From Sphingopyxis sp. H053 (GTDB taxonomy: Bacteria > Pseudomonadota > Alphaproteobacteria > Sphingomonadales > Sphingomonadaceae): a DNA stretch of 64,000 bases. Below the pieces are notes generated by a model. That model was not told the DNA's origin and ran no database searches. It saw nothing but the letters and a program-made list of their open reading frames with translations. A program made the translations under genes and the position numbers. Positions within the stretch are counted from its first letter, which is position 1. Each line of letters opens with the position of its first letter. Positions 1 to 8,769 of this stretch are shown here, in pieces. The stretch is from positions 1-64,000 of the forward strand of contig NZ_LNRU01000008.1 in the NCBI RefSeq assembly GCF_001468225.1. The letters are read 5' to 3'.

Positions 1-227
1 GCATCAAACGCCGCCATCACCAGCGCCGCCTCGTCCACATGCCCGAACGGACGGTCCGCCATATAATCCGCCGACGGCGCGCGGCGCAGGACATAGCCTT
101 CCTCCGCCCAATCGAACGCAAAGCTCTCCATGTTCGCGCCGCCCGACAAACGCGTCAGGCCCGACAAAACGCCAGCACCGACAACGCGGGTCATTATCGC
201 TGGGAGCAACGCGGAAATATCGGTCAT
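1..227 (-). CDS. Phosphotransferase family protein (APH/choline-kinase fold), N-terminal part, cut by window edge
   Basis: The frame is open from an ATG at 227 to the left edge, giving 75 complete residues. The stretch LTRLSGGANMESFAFDW followed by YVLRRAP is typical of the first strands of aminoglycoside-phosphotransferase-like kinases, in particular the ACAD10/ACAD11-like group in alphaproteobacteria, where a glycine-rich loop precedes the ATP-binding lysine or arginine. The catalytic loop lies outside the window, so the substrate cannot be judged. A second possible start lies at MTRVVG, eleven codons further in. It is transcribed away from the cupin gene and shares its upstream region, including the dyad at 316-327. 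Confidence 0.7.
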   Translation of the reverse strand, partial: MTDISALLPAIMTRVVGAGVLSGLTRLSGGANMESFAFDWAEEGYVLRRAPSADYMADRPFGHVDEAALVMAAFD

Positions 228-315
228 GCGAACAACGTCCCGTGCACGGCGGTCATCCGCAGATATTTTGCATTCCATCCCCGCATCGCCCGCGCCTTCT
301 CGTCCATCATTTTAC

Positions 316-327
316 TTAGCATGCTAA
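316..327. promoter_or_regulatory. Perfect 12-bp palindrome, candidate operator
   Basis: TTAGCATGCTAA is a perfect 12-bp palindrome in the AT-rich part of the 208-bp gap between the divergent phosphotransferase and cupin genes. Palindromes of this size and base composition are common binding sites for MarR- or TetR-type repressors, but no such regulator gene is in the window. It could serve either gene. Confidence 0.45.
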
Positions 328-435
328 CTATATGCGATGAATCATTTTGCGGCAAGTAACCTTCGGAGCCGCGACGGCGAAACTCTTCCCAAGCGAGCAG
401 AACCGCCATTCCAGCCACGCCAAAAGGAGGCCATC

Positions 436-849
436 ATGACCCGACATATCCGTGCCTTGTTTACCGGCGCACTCCTGCTCGCGAGCCCCGCCATCGCGGC
501 GATGCCCGCGCCCGAAGGCCTCAGCCGGACCGACCTTCAGCGCCACGATCTTTCGGCGCCCGGCCGCGAGACGGTCCAGGCGCGCATCGACATCGCGCCC
601 GGCGCGGTCGCGCCGTGGCACCGCCACCCGGGCGAAGAGGTGATCTACATCATCGAAGGAACGCTCGAATATCAGCTCGAGGGGCAGGCGCCCGTAACGC
701 TGAAAGCCGGCGAAGTGCTGTTCGTGCCGGCAGGCGTCGCCCACAAGGCGCGCAATCGCACGGCCGCGAACGGCGCCGAACTCGCAACCTATATCGTCGA
801 AAAGGGCAAACCATTACTTGTCCCGGCCGAAGTAATCGAGGCGCGCTGA
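436..849 (+). CDS. Exported single-domain cupin protein
   Basis: A 137-residue protein with an N-terminal signal peptide (hydrophobic stretch near residues 7-22, ending AIAA) and one cupin barrel. The metal-binding cupin motif is complete: H62, H64 and E68 in WHRHPGEE, and H103 in the second motif PAGVAHKA. The start at 436 is chosen over an upstream in-frame codon because AAAGGAGG lies just before it and the signal peptide then begins properly. Small periplasmic cupins of this type are mostly of unknown substrate. It stands alone between two divergent or unrelated genes, so context gives no function. Confidence 0.85.
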   Translation: MTRHIRALFTGALLLASPAIAAMPAPEGLSRTDLQRHDLSAPGRETVQARIDIAPGAVAPWHRHPGEEVIYIIEGTLEYQLEGQAPVTLKAGEVLFVPAGVAHKARNRTAANGAELATYIVEKGKPLLVPAEVIEAR

Positions 850-926
850 CGCGCCCGCCGGCCATCCGATAAGGCAATATTTAGAATTGGGAGGTAGAAG
901 GACGACGGGGACCAGGGAGGGAATGC

Positions 927-3272
927 ATGTTCAGCGTCCTCGAATGCGTCGTTTATCAGCACGATCTGCGATTCGTCCTGATTGCCGCGCTCGTCTGCAT
1001 CCTCGGAAATATCAGCCTTTTCGTCGTCCTGGGCCGATCGACGCACTGCGTCGACGCCCGCCGGCGTCACTGGCTCATGGTCGCAGCGGTGGCCGAAGGC
1101 GTCGGCGTGTGGGCGACGCATTTCGTCGCGATGCTCGCCTATCGCGGATCGATGCCGATCCGTTTCGACGTCGGCCTGACCATTTTGTCGGTCGCCATCG
1201 CGATCGGCTTCTTCTGGTGCAGCTTTCGATTGCTCGGCAAGGCGCCGAATGTGGGGCGCTGCGCCGCCGCGGCGGCCGGCGCGGCCGTCGGGGTCGCGGC
1301 GATGCATTTCACCGGCATGGCGTCGATCATCGCGCCGGCCCGCGTGACCTATGACCTGGCTCCGATCCTCGTTTCGCTGCTGCTATCGGGGCTGTGCTTT
1401 TTCGCCGCCTTCCTCGCCTTCGCAAAGACGCAGGGCTGGAAGAAGGTCGCCCTGCCCGCAGGCTTCGCGGTGCTTGCAATCGTCATCCTGCACTTTACCG
1501 CGATGTCGGCCACCACGCTCGTCCCCGATCCAACGCGCGGCGACATATTGGGAACGGCGAGCAGCCGCGACTGGCTCGTCCCCGCGATCGTGATCGCCAA
1601 TGTCGCGCTGGTCGCGCTCGCCCTCACCGGCTCGCTCGTCGACCGCTGGCTCACCGACGCGCACGGGCTGGCCGATGCGACGCTCGAGGCGCTCGCGATC
1701 ACGCACGACGGGCGGATCATCGAGGTGAATGCGCGGCTTTGCGCTCTGCTCGGCGTCAGCAGCGGCGCGATCGTCGGCAGCACGCCATCCGACTGGTTCG
1801 TCGCGGGCGACGGCGGCTCGTTCGAACCGCCCGACGGCCATTCCGCCGAGGCGCGCCTCCGCAGCAGCTTCGACGAAGACCATATTTTGGAGATTGCGAC
1901 CCAGACGATCGAATATCGCGGGCGAAGCTGTCAGGTCCTGGCGATCCGCGACCTGTCCGACCGGAAACGCGCGCAGCGGGCGATCGAGCATCTGGCATCG
2001 CACGATGCGCTGACCGATCTGTCGAACCGCGCCCACTTCGCGCGCGCGCTCGACGCGGCGATCGAAGCGAAGGCGCCGTTCGCCCTGCTCGCGCTCGACC
2101 TCGACCGCTTCAAGGCGGTGAACGACATCTTCGGCCATGGTGCCGGCGACGAGATATTGTGCCGCATCGCCGACATTCTCCGCTCCGTCGTGCGCGCCGA
2201 CGACATTGTCGCGCGCATCGGCGGCGACGAATTCCTCGTCATCCAGACCGGCGTTTCGGGGCCCGACGACGCGCGCAAGCTGTCGGCGCGCATCCTCGAC
2301 ACGCTGGCGATCGAAATGGACGTCGCGCGCGATCCGATGGCGGTCGGGGTCAGCATCGGCGTCGCGCTCTTTCCCGAGGACGGAACCAACGCCGAAATGC
2401 TGCAGCGCAACGCCGACACGGCGCTCTATCGCGCGAAGAATAACGGAAGGGGCAACGCCGCCTTCTTCGATCAGGAGATGGACGAGCTGGCGCAGGAACG
2501 CCGCGCGCTCGAACATGATCTGCGCCACGCGATCGCCCGCGATCAGCTTTATGTCGTGTACCAGCCGCTCGTCGCGACGGCCTTTGCGTCGGTGATCGGG
2601 TATGAAGCCCTGCTCCGCTGGAACCATCCCGAACGCGGCGAGATCGCGCCCGACGATTTCATCCCCGTTGCCGAGGAAATCGGCGCCATCGTTACGATCG
2701 GCGAATGGGTGCTGCGCGAGGCTTGCCGCGCGGCGGCGGGCTGGCCCAAGAATGTCTCGGTCGCCGTCAACGTGTCGACGATCCAGTTTCAGGTGCCGAA
2801 CCTGCCCGCCGTCGTTCGCGACGCGCTGTCGCAATCGGGGCTCGAGGCGCATCGGCTCGAGCTCGAAATCACCGAGACGGCGTTTCTGCGCAACAAGCAC
2901 AGCGCGCTGAAGGCGCTCCACGAAATCCGCGCGCTCGGGGTCCGGATCGCGATGGACGATTTCGGCACCGGCTATTCGTCGTTGAGCAATCTCAAAGCCT
3001 TCCCGTTCGACAAGATCAAGATCGACAAGAGCTTCGTCGCCTCGATTTCGGACGATGAAGCAGCGCGATCGATCGTTCGCGCGATCATCGGGCTCGGCCG
3101 CAGTTTCAATATGCCGATCGTCGCCGAAGGGGTCGAAACGCAGGAACAGCGCCAGATGCTGCTCGACGAGGGCTGCCCGCAGGCGCAAGGCTATTATTTC
3201 GGCCGCCCCGCCGCCGACCCATTCCAAGGGGAGTCCTGGTCCGACTTGGAAAAGCGCGACGCCGAGGGCTGA
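927..3272 (+). CDS. MHYT-PAS-GGDEF-EAL c-di-GMP turnover protein
   Basis: A 781-residue membrane sensor. The first about 240 residues form seven membrane segments with repeated MHYT-type motifs (THFVAML, MHFTGM, LHFTAM), proposed in this family to bind copper and sense a gas. A PAS-like segment follows (about 245-345), then a diguanylate cyclase domain with intact GGDEF at 432-436 and an RxxD inhibitory site (RADD) five residues before it, and a phosphodiesterase domain with EAL at 560-562 and the later motifs DDFGTGYSSL and EGVET. Both catalytic signatures look intact, so either or both activities are possible. A GGAGG-containing leader precedes the ATG. It is a single-gene unit. Confidence 0.93.
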   Translation: MFSVLECVVYQHDLRFVLIAALVCILGNISLFVVLGRSTHCVDARRRHWLMVAAVAEGVGVWATHFVAMLAYRGSMPIRFDVGLTILSVAIAIGFFWCSFRLLGKAPNVGRCAAAAAGAAVGVAAMHFTGMASIIAPARVTYDLAPILVSLLLSGLCFFAAFLAFAKTQGWKKVALPAGFAVLAIVILHFTAMSATTLVPDPTRGDILGTASSRDWLVPAIVIANVALVALALTGSLVDRWLTDAHGLADATLEALAITHDGRIIEVNARLCALLGVSSGAIVGSTPSDWFVAGDGGSFEPPDGHSAEARLRSSFDEDHILEIATQTIEYRGRSCQVLAIRDLSDRKRAQRAIEHLASHDALTDLSNRAHFARALDAAIEAKAPFALLALDLDRFKAVNDIFGHGAGDEILCRIADILRSVVRADDIVARIGGDEFLVIQTGVSGPDDARKLSARILDTLAIEMDVARDPMAVGVSIGVALFPEDGTNAEMLQRNADTALYRAKNNGRGNAAFFDQEMDELAQERRALEHDLRHAIARDQLYVVYQPLVATAFASVIGYEALLRWNHPERGEIAPDDFIPVAEEIGAIVTIGEWVLREACRAAAGWPKNVSVAVNVSTIQFQVPNLPAVVRDALSQSGLEAHRLELEITETAFLRNKHSALKALHEIRALGVRIAMDDFGTGYSSLSNLKAFPFDKIKIDKSFVASISDDEAARSIVRAIIGLGRSFNMPIVAEGVETQEQRQMLLDEGCPQAQGYYFGRPAADPFQGESWSDLEKRDAEG

Positions 3273-3450
3273 GGCCGCGACGCGCCCCTGCGAAAGTCAG
3301 CGATAGCCTTCGCGCGGCGAATGGGGCACAAGCCTTGCGATGGCAGGATATGGGGGATCGATTTGGCCGGTGGAGGACCTTCGGTCCGCCGGCGAGCCTG
3401 ATTCCACAGCCGAATGCCATCGGCGCGCAGCGCGCGTGCGAGGCTGACGC

Positions 3451-3987
3451 ATGGCCGACGCCGACGAACCCGATATTCTTGCGGCGGCGATCGCGGGCGA
3501 CCGCGACGCCTTCGAAACCTTGCTGCGGCGTCACTATGACCGCATCCACGGCCTCGCGTGGCAATTGACCGGATCGCGCGCCGATGCCGACGATATTGCG
3601 CAGGACGTCTGCTGCATCCTCGCCGAAAAGCTCTCCGCCTTTCGCGGCGACGCCAAATTCACGACCTGGCTGTGCAGCATCGTTTACAACGCCTGCCGCG
3701 ATTTCCACCGGCGGCGGTCGGCTTTTACGCGGTTCACCGGGCGGCTGAGCATTATGGCCGGGCTGGCGCGGGGGCCCGACGGCCGCGACCTGTATGACGC
3801 GGTCTGGATCGAAAGCGCGATCGCGCGATTGAAACCCGACCTTCGCGACACCGCCGTCCTGATCGCGGGGCAGCAGCTGTCGCACGCCGAAGCCGCGCAG
3901 ATTCTGGGGATCGCCGAAGCGACGGTGTCATGGCGGATGCACGAGATCCGGCGCCTGCTGGCGGCGAATCCCGGCCCCGGCGACTGA
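3451..3987 (+). CDS. ECF-type RNA polymerase sigma factor
   Basis: A 178-residue sigma-70-family factor with region 2 (about residues 25-90, including [16 protein letters not shown] and the [19 protein letters not shown] segment) and region 4 (about 120-170, [25 protein letters not shown], the helix-turn-helix that reads the -35 element). Regions 1 and 3 are absent, as usual for extracytoplasmic-function factors. It lies 110 bp upstream of a von Willebrand lipoprotein and a membrane TPR protein on the same strand. This suggests the usual arrangement of an ECF factor with envelope partners, and possibly autoregulation of the group. I did not identify a clear ECF promoter. Confidence 0.88.
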   Translation: MADADEPDILAAAIAGDRDAFETLLRRHYDRIHGLAWQLTGSRADADDIAQDVCCILAEKLSAFRGDAKFTTWLCSIVYNACRDFHRRRSAFTRFTGRLSIMAGLARGPDGRDLYDAVWIESAIARLKPDLRDTAVLIAGQQLSHAEAAQILGIAEATVSWRMHEIRRLLAANPGPGD

Positions 3988-4097
3988 CCGCGACGCGCCC
4001 CCGATTTTTTTCGCAGAGCCCGCCAAGGATTTCCCGCGCCCGCGCGTCCCAGGGACATGCGGGCGATTGTGCGCCGCTGTTGCCAGGGAGACATATC

Positions 4098-5864
4098 ATG
4101 TCCCGTTTCTATCTGACGCTTACCGCGGGCCTGTCGATCACGCTCGTCACCGCCTGCTCGCAATCGAACGAAGCCGACATTGCGTCGCCGTCGTCGGAGG
4201 CGACCGCGCCGACCCCAAAGACCGAGCTGGAAGAGCATGCTTCGGACATCGTCGTCACCGGACAGCGGGTCGCCCCGCACGTGATGGACGCGCCGGTGGC
4301 GATGTCGGCGATCGGTTCGCAACACATCGCATCGCCGCCGCCGCCGGCACAGGCCCGAAAAATGGTCGTGACGGGCAGCGCCATTCGCGCGCCCTATCCC
4401 GATCGGATGATGCCCTGGTATCAGGACGTCGGCCGCGACAAATTTACCTCGACGCAGGAGAATGCGTTCAAGATCGCGCGCGACGAGCCCGTGTCGACCT
4501 TTTCGATCGACGTCGACACCGCCTCCTATTCCTTTGTCCGCGCGTCGCTGAACAATAATGCCCTGCCACAGCCCGCCGCGGTGCGGACCGAGGAACTGGT
4601 CAACTATTTCCCCTATGATTACGCGGCGCCGCGCAGCGCGCAGCAGCCCTTTTCCTCGAATGTCGCCGTCTTCCCGAGCCCATTCACCGTGGGCCGCAAG
4701 CTCGTTCGCATCGGCATCAAGGGCTATACGATCGAACGTGCGACGCGGCCGCGCGCGAACCTCGTTTTCCTGATCGACACCTCGGGGTCGATGGACGCGC
4801 CGAACAAACTGCCGCTCGTCAAGAAATCGCTCGGCCTGCTGCTCGATCAGCTCGATCGCAACGACCGTGTGTCGATCGTAACTTATGCGGGCAATGCGGG
4901 CACCGCGCTTGAGCCGACGCCGGCGAGCCAGAAAGGCAAGATCCTCGCGGTGATCGACCAGCTCGGCGCGGGCGGCAGCACCGCGGGCGCCGAAGGCATC
5001 CGCCAGGCCTATGCGCTGGCCGAGCGCAATCTCGACCCGAACGGCGTCAACCGCGTTGTCCTCGCCACCGACGGCGATTTCAATGTCGGCATCACCAATC
5101 AGGACGAGTTGAAGGGCTATATCGAGCGCGAGCGCGGCAAGGGCATTTTCCTCTCGGTCCTCGGCTTCGGCATGGGCAATTACAATGACGCGCTGATGCA
5201 GACGCTCGCCCAGAACGGCAATGGCGCCGCCGCCTATATCGACACGCTGGGCGAAGCGCGCAAAACGCTGGTCGATGAGGCCACCTCGACGCTCTTCCCG
5301 ATCGCGAAGGATGTGAAGATCCAGGTCGAGTTCAACCCCGCCACCGTCGCCGAATATCGGCTCATCGGCTATGAAACGCGCATGCTCAACCGCGACGATT
5401 TCGACAATGACAAGGTCGATGCGGGCGATGTCGGGTCGGGGCAGACGGTCACCGCGATCTACGAGATCGTCCCCGTCGGCGGGCCACGTACGATGGGTGA
5501 CCTCAGGTACAGCAAGCCCGCCCCGCGGGCGGTCGCGGCGCCATCGAGCGAATATGGCTTTGTGAAGATCCGGTACAAACTGCCGAAATCGGATCGCAGC
5601 CAGCTGATTTCGACGCCGATCGATCGGCGCGTCGAGTTTGCCCGCTTCGCCGACGCGCCGCAGGATGCGCGCTTCGCAACCGGGGTCGCGGCCTTTGCCG
5701 AACTGCTCCGCGGCGGGCGCTACAGCGGATCGATGACCTATGACGATGTGCTGCAGATCGTCGGCGCCGCGCGCGGCACCGACGATTTCGGATACCGCAT
5801 GGAGCTGGTCCAGATGGTCCGCGCCGCCAAGACGGCGGGATCGATGGCAAAGCTGGAACGCTGA
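4098..5864 (+). CDS. Von Willebrand factor A lipoprotein (YfbK-like) with TonB-plug-like N-terminus
   Basis: A 588-residue protein. The lipobox LVTAC puts the lipidated cysteine at residue 20. The vWA domain starts near 220 with a complete MIDAS signature DTSGS (227-231) and later TDGDFNVG. The conserved N-terminal extension (YQDVGRDKF, FSIDVDTASYSFVR) and the C-terminal region match YfbK-like proteins of unknown role. Residues 50-73 (DIVVTGQRVAP, then DAPVAMSAIGSQ) and 89-98 (MVVTGSAIRA) resemble the start of TonB-receptor plug domains, although no barrel follows. The start at 4098 is chosen because a lipoprotein signal follows it; in-frame extension to 3930 would overlap the sigma gene. Confidence 0.88.
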   Translation: MSRFYLTLTAGLSITLVTACSQSNEADIASPSSEATAPTPKTELEEHASDIVVTGQRVAPHVMDAPVAMSAIGSQHIASPPPPAQARKMVVTGSAIRAPYPDRMMPWYQDVGRDKFTSTQENAFKIARDEPVSTFSIDVDTASYSFVRASLNNNALPQPAAVRTEELVNYFPYDYAAPRSAQQPFSSNVAVFPSPFTVGRKLVRIGIKGYTIERATRPRANLVFLIDTSGSMDAPNKLPLVKKSLGLLLDQLDRNDRVSIVTYAGNAGTALEPTPASQKGKILAVIDQLGAGGSTAGAEGIRQAYALAERNLDPNGVNRVVLATDGDFNVGITNQDELKGYIERERGKGIFLSVLGFGMGNYNDALMQTLAQNGNGAAAYIDTLGEARKTLVDEATSTLFPIAKDVKIQVEFNPATVAEYRLIGYETRMLNRDDFDNDKVDAGDVGSGQTVTAIYEIVPVGGPRTMGDLRYSKPAPRAVAAPSSEYGFVKIRYKLPKSDRSQLISTPIDRRVEFARFADAPQDARFATGVAAFAELLRGGRYSGSMTYDDVLQIVGAARGTDDFGYRMELVQMVRAAKTAGSMAKLER

Positions 5865-6054
5865 TCATGGTGCGGCGGCGGTTCCTGCGAAGCGCCGCCG
5901 CATCCGCCCCGCCCATTTCGGCCGGTCGATCGAGATATTCGACCGCCGCGATATTGTGCGTATAAGGCCAGACGATGCCCAAGCCCCTTCTCTCGCGCCT
6001 GCCATCTCGACCGGGTTCGAAATCGCGCCGCGCCGCGCCGGGGGCATCGTAGCC

Positions 6055-7122
6055 ATGGCGGGCGATGACGAGCTGAAAGCGTTCCTGCCCGAGCCGCCGC
6101 CGCCCGCGCCGAAGCGGCGCGAGGCGGCGATTGCCGGCGCGCTTGCCCGCTTCGACGGCGCCCCCGCGCCGCAGGTCGCGCCTCGGCCGGCGAGAGCATC
6201 CTGGTGGGCCAATCTTCGGCGTCCGCAGGCCGGGCTGTTCGCGACCGCCGCGCTGGTCGCCGCGATCAGCCTGCCCTTTGCATGGACGGCATTGGATCCG
6301 GGCGCGCCAGTCGCCGACGAACAGATTGTGCGCGAGACGCGCGAGCCGGCACCCACGGTCGTGGACAACCAGGCCGAAGTGCCCGCTCCCGTCGCGATCG
6401 CGGCACCGCCGCCCGCAAAGAACAGCCCTGCCGCCGAGCAAGTCGCGGCGGCGCCGCTTGCCGTTTCCGCGCCGGTGGCGAAGCGAGTGGAACTGGCGCA
6501 GGCGCCGCCCGCCGCGCCCGCCGCAAAAGCCGAGGAACGCGAGGGGATCATCGTCTCGGCGCAGCGCGTGGCGCGCCCTGTGCAGGATTCACCCTCCGCC
6601 ATTTCGGCCTATTCATCGAGCGAAGTCGCCGAGGATTCGGTCGTCGTCACGGGAACACGCGTCGCGCCGCGCGGCGCGCCCCGGCGCGGCGACTGGAACG
6701 CCTGCACGGTGAACGATCCGAGCCGGGCGCTGTCGCGGTGTAAAAAGCTGGCAAGCGGGGGAGCGAAAGCCGTTCGCGCGCAAGCCGACGCGCATCTTTC
6801 CGACGGGCTGAAACAGGCGTGGGAGGGCGATCTCGACGGCGCGATCACGGCCTTCGATCAGGCAATTGCCGTCGCGCCCGACCTGTCGGTCGCTTATCTC
6901 AATCGCGGCCTCGCTTACGACCGTCAGGGCGAAAGCGCGCGCGCGATCGCCGATCTCGACCGGGCGGTCCGGCACGCGCCGCAGTCGGCGCGCGCCTATT
7001 ATAATCGCAGCCTTCTGCTGCGAAAACAGGGCGATACGAAGCGCGCCGACGTCGATGAACAGCGCGCGGTCAACCTCGACGCCCGGTATCAGGCGATACG
7101 GCAGCCGCGCGAGCGCGATTAG
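6055..7122 (+). CDS. Single-pass membrane TPR protein, possible anti-sigma partner
   Basis: A 355-residue protein, third gene after the ECF sigma factor. A short cytoplasmic N-terminus (about 1-55) precedes one membrane helix (about 60-80). A proline/alanine-rich periplasmic linker follows, with a TonB-plug-like stretch at 164-187 (GIIVSAQRVARPVQDSPSAI) and a second VVVTGTRVAP near 197. The C-terminus (about 246-345) has two to three tetratricopeptide repeats (AYLNRGLAYDRQGESARAI, AYYNRSLLLRKQGD). The topology fits an anti-sigma factor sensing the periplasm, but the N-terminus lacks a motif I can name, so that role is inferred from gene order. The ATG at 6055 is chosen because upstream codons are arginine/tryptophan-rich and look non-coding. 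It overlaps the convergent xdhC gene by 4 bp. Confidence 0.72.
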   Translation: MAGDDELKAFLPEPPPPAPKRREAAIAGALARFDGAPAPQVAPRPARASWWANLRRPQAGLFATAALVAAISLPFAWTALDPGAPVADEQIVRETREPAPTVVDNQAEVPAPVAIAAPPPAKNSPAAEQVAAAPLAVSAPVAKRVELAQAPPAAPAAKAEEREGIIVSAQRVARPVQDSPSAISAYSSSEVAEDSVVVTGTRVAPRGAPRRGDWNACTVNDPSRALSRCKKLASGGAKAVRAQADAHLSDGLKQAWEGDLDGAITAFDQAIAVAPDLSVAYLNRGLAYDRQGESARAIADLDRAVRHAPQSARAYYNRSLLLRKQGDTKRADVDEQRAVNLDARYQAIRQPRERD

Positions 7123-8114
7123 ACCGGGCTGGTCAGGCTGCGAACCATAGGCAGGCGGTCGACATCCGCGTCCGTACCCCCGAGCTGGTGATAGTCCTGC
7201 ACAATCTGCGACAGCGCCGACAGTGCCAGCGTCGCCGGATCGCGCGTCGCGGGGATCAGCCCCACCGATGTGCGGAGCTTTTCCCGAAGGTCCTCGCGCA
7301 CGCCGGCATCGCGCAAGGCGTTCCGCCGGACATCCTGCGTCCGCTGGCTCCCGATCGCCCCGACGTAAAAGGAAGGAAGCTGGAGCGCGCGCGGCAGCAA
7401 CTCCTCCTCCCAGTCGCGGTCGTGGAAGACCGAAATGATCGCGGTCCACGGATCGGTGACGAGCGGCCGCAAGTTTGTGCGCGAAGTCAGCCGAACCGTG
7501 TCGAAACCCTCGGCATCGAGATCGGCCAAAGCCCGTTCGTCGGGGGAGAGGACGCTGACCTCGGCCCCGAAGGCGGCGGCGAGACGCGCCAGCGCCGTGA
7601 GTTCCTCGCCCTGCCCCATCGCGACGATCCGGAGCTTCGGAACATAGCCGAGACGGAAGCTTCCATCCTCCCAGCCAGCCCGCGCGTGCGCATCGGTGAT
7701 CGTCTCGACATGCACGCCATCGTCGGCCAGCCGCAGCGCCGCGATTTGCCGGCGATCGTGCTGCGCGAGCGCCTGTCCGATCGCATCGGGATCGGGGCGC
7801 GGGTTGAACAGCAGGTCGATCCCGCCGCCGCACGGAAGCCGGATGTCGAGATAGGGCGATCCCGCGCCGAAGCGTACGAGCTTAGCGCGCCCGTGCTCCA
7901 GTGTTCCGATCGCCTCGGCGACGACCGCCGCCTCGATGCAGCCGCCCGAGAAGGAACCTGCATATCGCCCATCCTCGGCCACCGCCATCTGCGCGCCGAT
8001 CGCGCGCGGCGACGATCCCTCGATCGCGGTGAGCGTGACGAGGATCGTCGCGGCACCCTCTGCGGTGCGCGCCAGAACAAAGCGCAATATGTCGGCCGGC
8101 GTGGTTGCTATCAT
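7119..8114 (-). CDS. xdhC: XdhC/CoxI family molybdoenzyme maturation factor
   Basis: A 331-residue protein with both halves of the XdhC family: an N-terminal CoxI domain with SSPRAIGAQM and the cysteine-bearing SGGCIEAAVV (residues 56-65), CGGGIDLLF near 94, and a C-terminal Rossmann-like domain with YVGAIGSQRT and GLIPATRDPATLALS. Family members bind molybdenum cofactor, help its sulfuration and insert it into xanthine-dehydrogenase-family enzymes. The obvious client is the PaoABC-type enzyme encoded a few hundred bases away; E. coli places the equivalent paoD with paoABC. It diverges from the MocA-like gene across a 57-bp gap. Confidence 0.9.
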   Translation of the reverse strand: MIATTPADILRFVLARTAEGAATILVTLTAIEGSSPRAIGAQMAVAEDGRYAGSFSGGCIEAAVVAEAIGTLEHGRAKLVRFGAGSPYLDIRLPCGGGIDLLFNPRPDPDAIGQALAQHDRRQIAALRLADDGVHVETITDAHARAGWEDGSFRLGYVPKLRIVAMGQGEELTALARLAAAFGAEVSVLSPDERALADLDAEGFDTVRLTSRTNLRPLVTDPWTAIISVFHDRDWEEELLPRALQLPSFYVGAIGSQRTQDVRRNALRDAGVREDLREKLRTSVGLIPATRDPATLALSALSQIVQDYHQLGGTDADVDRLPMVRSLTSPV

Positions 8115-8171
8115 CTGCGATTTGCTTTGAAGTCAGCCGACGCGCAAAGGGCGTCTGAAGGGACGAGAGCC

Positions 8172-8747
8172 ATGGTCGAAGCCGCGAACATCGCCGCCAT
8201 CCTGCTCGCCGCGGGGATATCGCGGCGGTTCGGGACCGAGGACAAGCTGCTCGCCCCGCTCGCGGGCGAACCGCTGGTGCTGCACGCAGCCAGGCACATC
8301 GCCCTGCTGGCGCCGCGGCGCCGCATCGCCGTCTGCCGCGATGACCGTGGCGCGCTCGCGGAATTGCTCGCGGCGCACGGCTTCGAGATTGTCGCCAATC
8401 CGCATCCCGAGCACGGGCTGTCGCGATCCCTCTCGTGCGGCATTGCCGAAGCGGCACGCGGGCCCGACGTCGCGGCGATGGTCTGCCTCGCCGACATGCC
8501 CTTCGTCGGCACCGGCCATCTGCGCAAACTCATCGCCCGGTTCGATCCGGTGGCAGCGCCCGTGGTGGCGTCGACGAACGGGGACGCGACGATGCCCCCG
8601 GCGCTGTTCGCCCGCGGGCTGTTCGAAAAGCTGCGCGGCGGCGAAGGCGACCGCGGCGGCAAGGCTTTGCTGGCGAATGCCGCACTTGTCCACGCCGACG
8701 CGAACGAGCTGATGGACATCGACCGGCCGGGCGATTTGCCCAAATGA
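8172..8747 (+). CDS. MocA-type molybdenum cofactor nucleotidyltransferase
   Basis: A 191-residue NTP-transferase of the MobA/MocA family: nucleotide-binding LLAAGISRRFGTEDK at 11-25, metal-binding CLADMPF, and a C-terminal MDIDRPGDL typical of the group. MocA adds CMP to molybdopterin to make the cytosine-dinucleotide cofactor used by xanthine-oxidase-family enzymes. Placement between xdhC and paoC supports that over MobA (guanylyltransferase) activity; sequence alone does not settle CTP against GTP. It converges on paoC with 22 bp between stops. Confidence 0.85.
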   Translation: MVEAANIAAILLAAGISRRFGTEDKLLAPLAGEPLVLHAARHIALLAPRRRIAVCRDDRGALAELLAAHGFEIVANPHPEHGLSRSLSCGIAEAARGPDVAAMVCLADMPFVGTGHLRKLIARFDPVAAPVVASTNGDATMPPALFARGLFEKLRGGEGDRGGKALLANAALVHADANELMDIDRPGDLPK

Positions 8748-8769
8748 AACCCCGCTTTCACGCTGGCGA

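Noticed and set aside
1383..3227. 614-codon open frame on the minus strand opposite the MHYT-GGDEF-EAL gene
   Set aside because: Arginine/aspartate-rich composition without any domain; it is the antisense shadow expected in GC-rich DNA opposite a strong gene.
3340..3405. GGACC-TTC-GGTCC stem-loop between the c-di-GMP gene and the sigma factor, considered as a terminator or regulatory RNA
   Set aside because: No T-run and no further conserved structure; short GC-rich hairpins are frequent in this genome.
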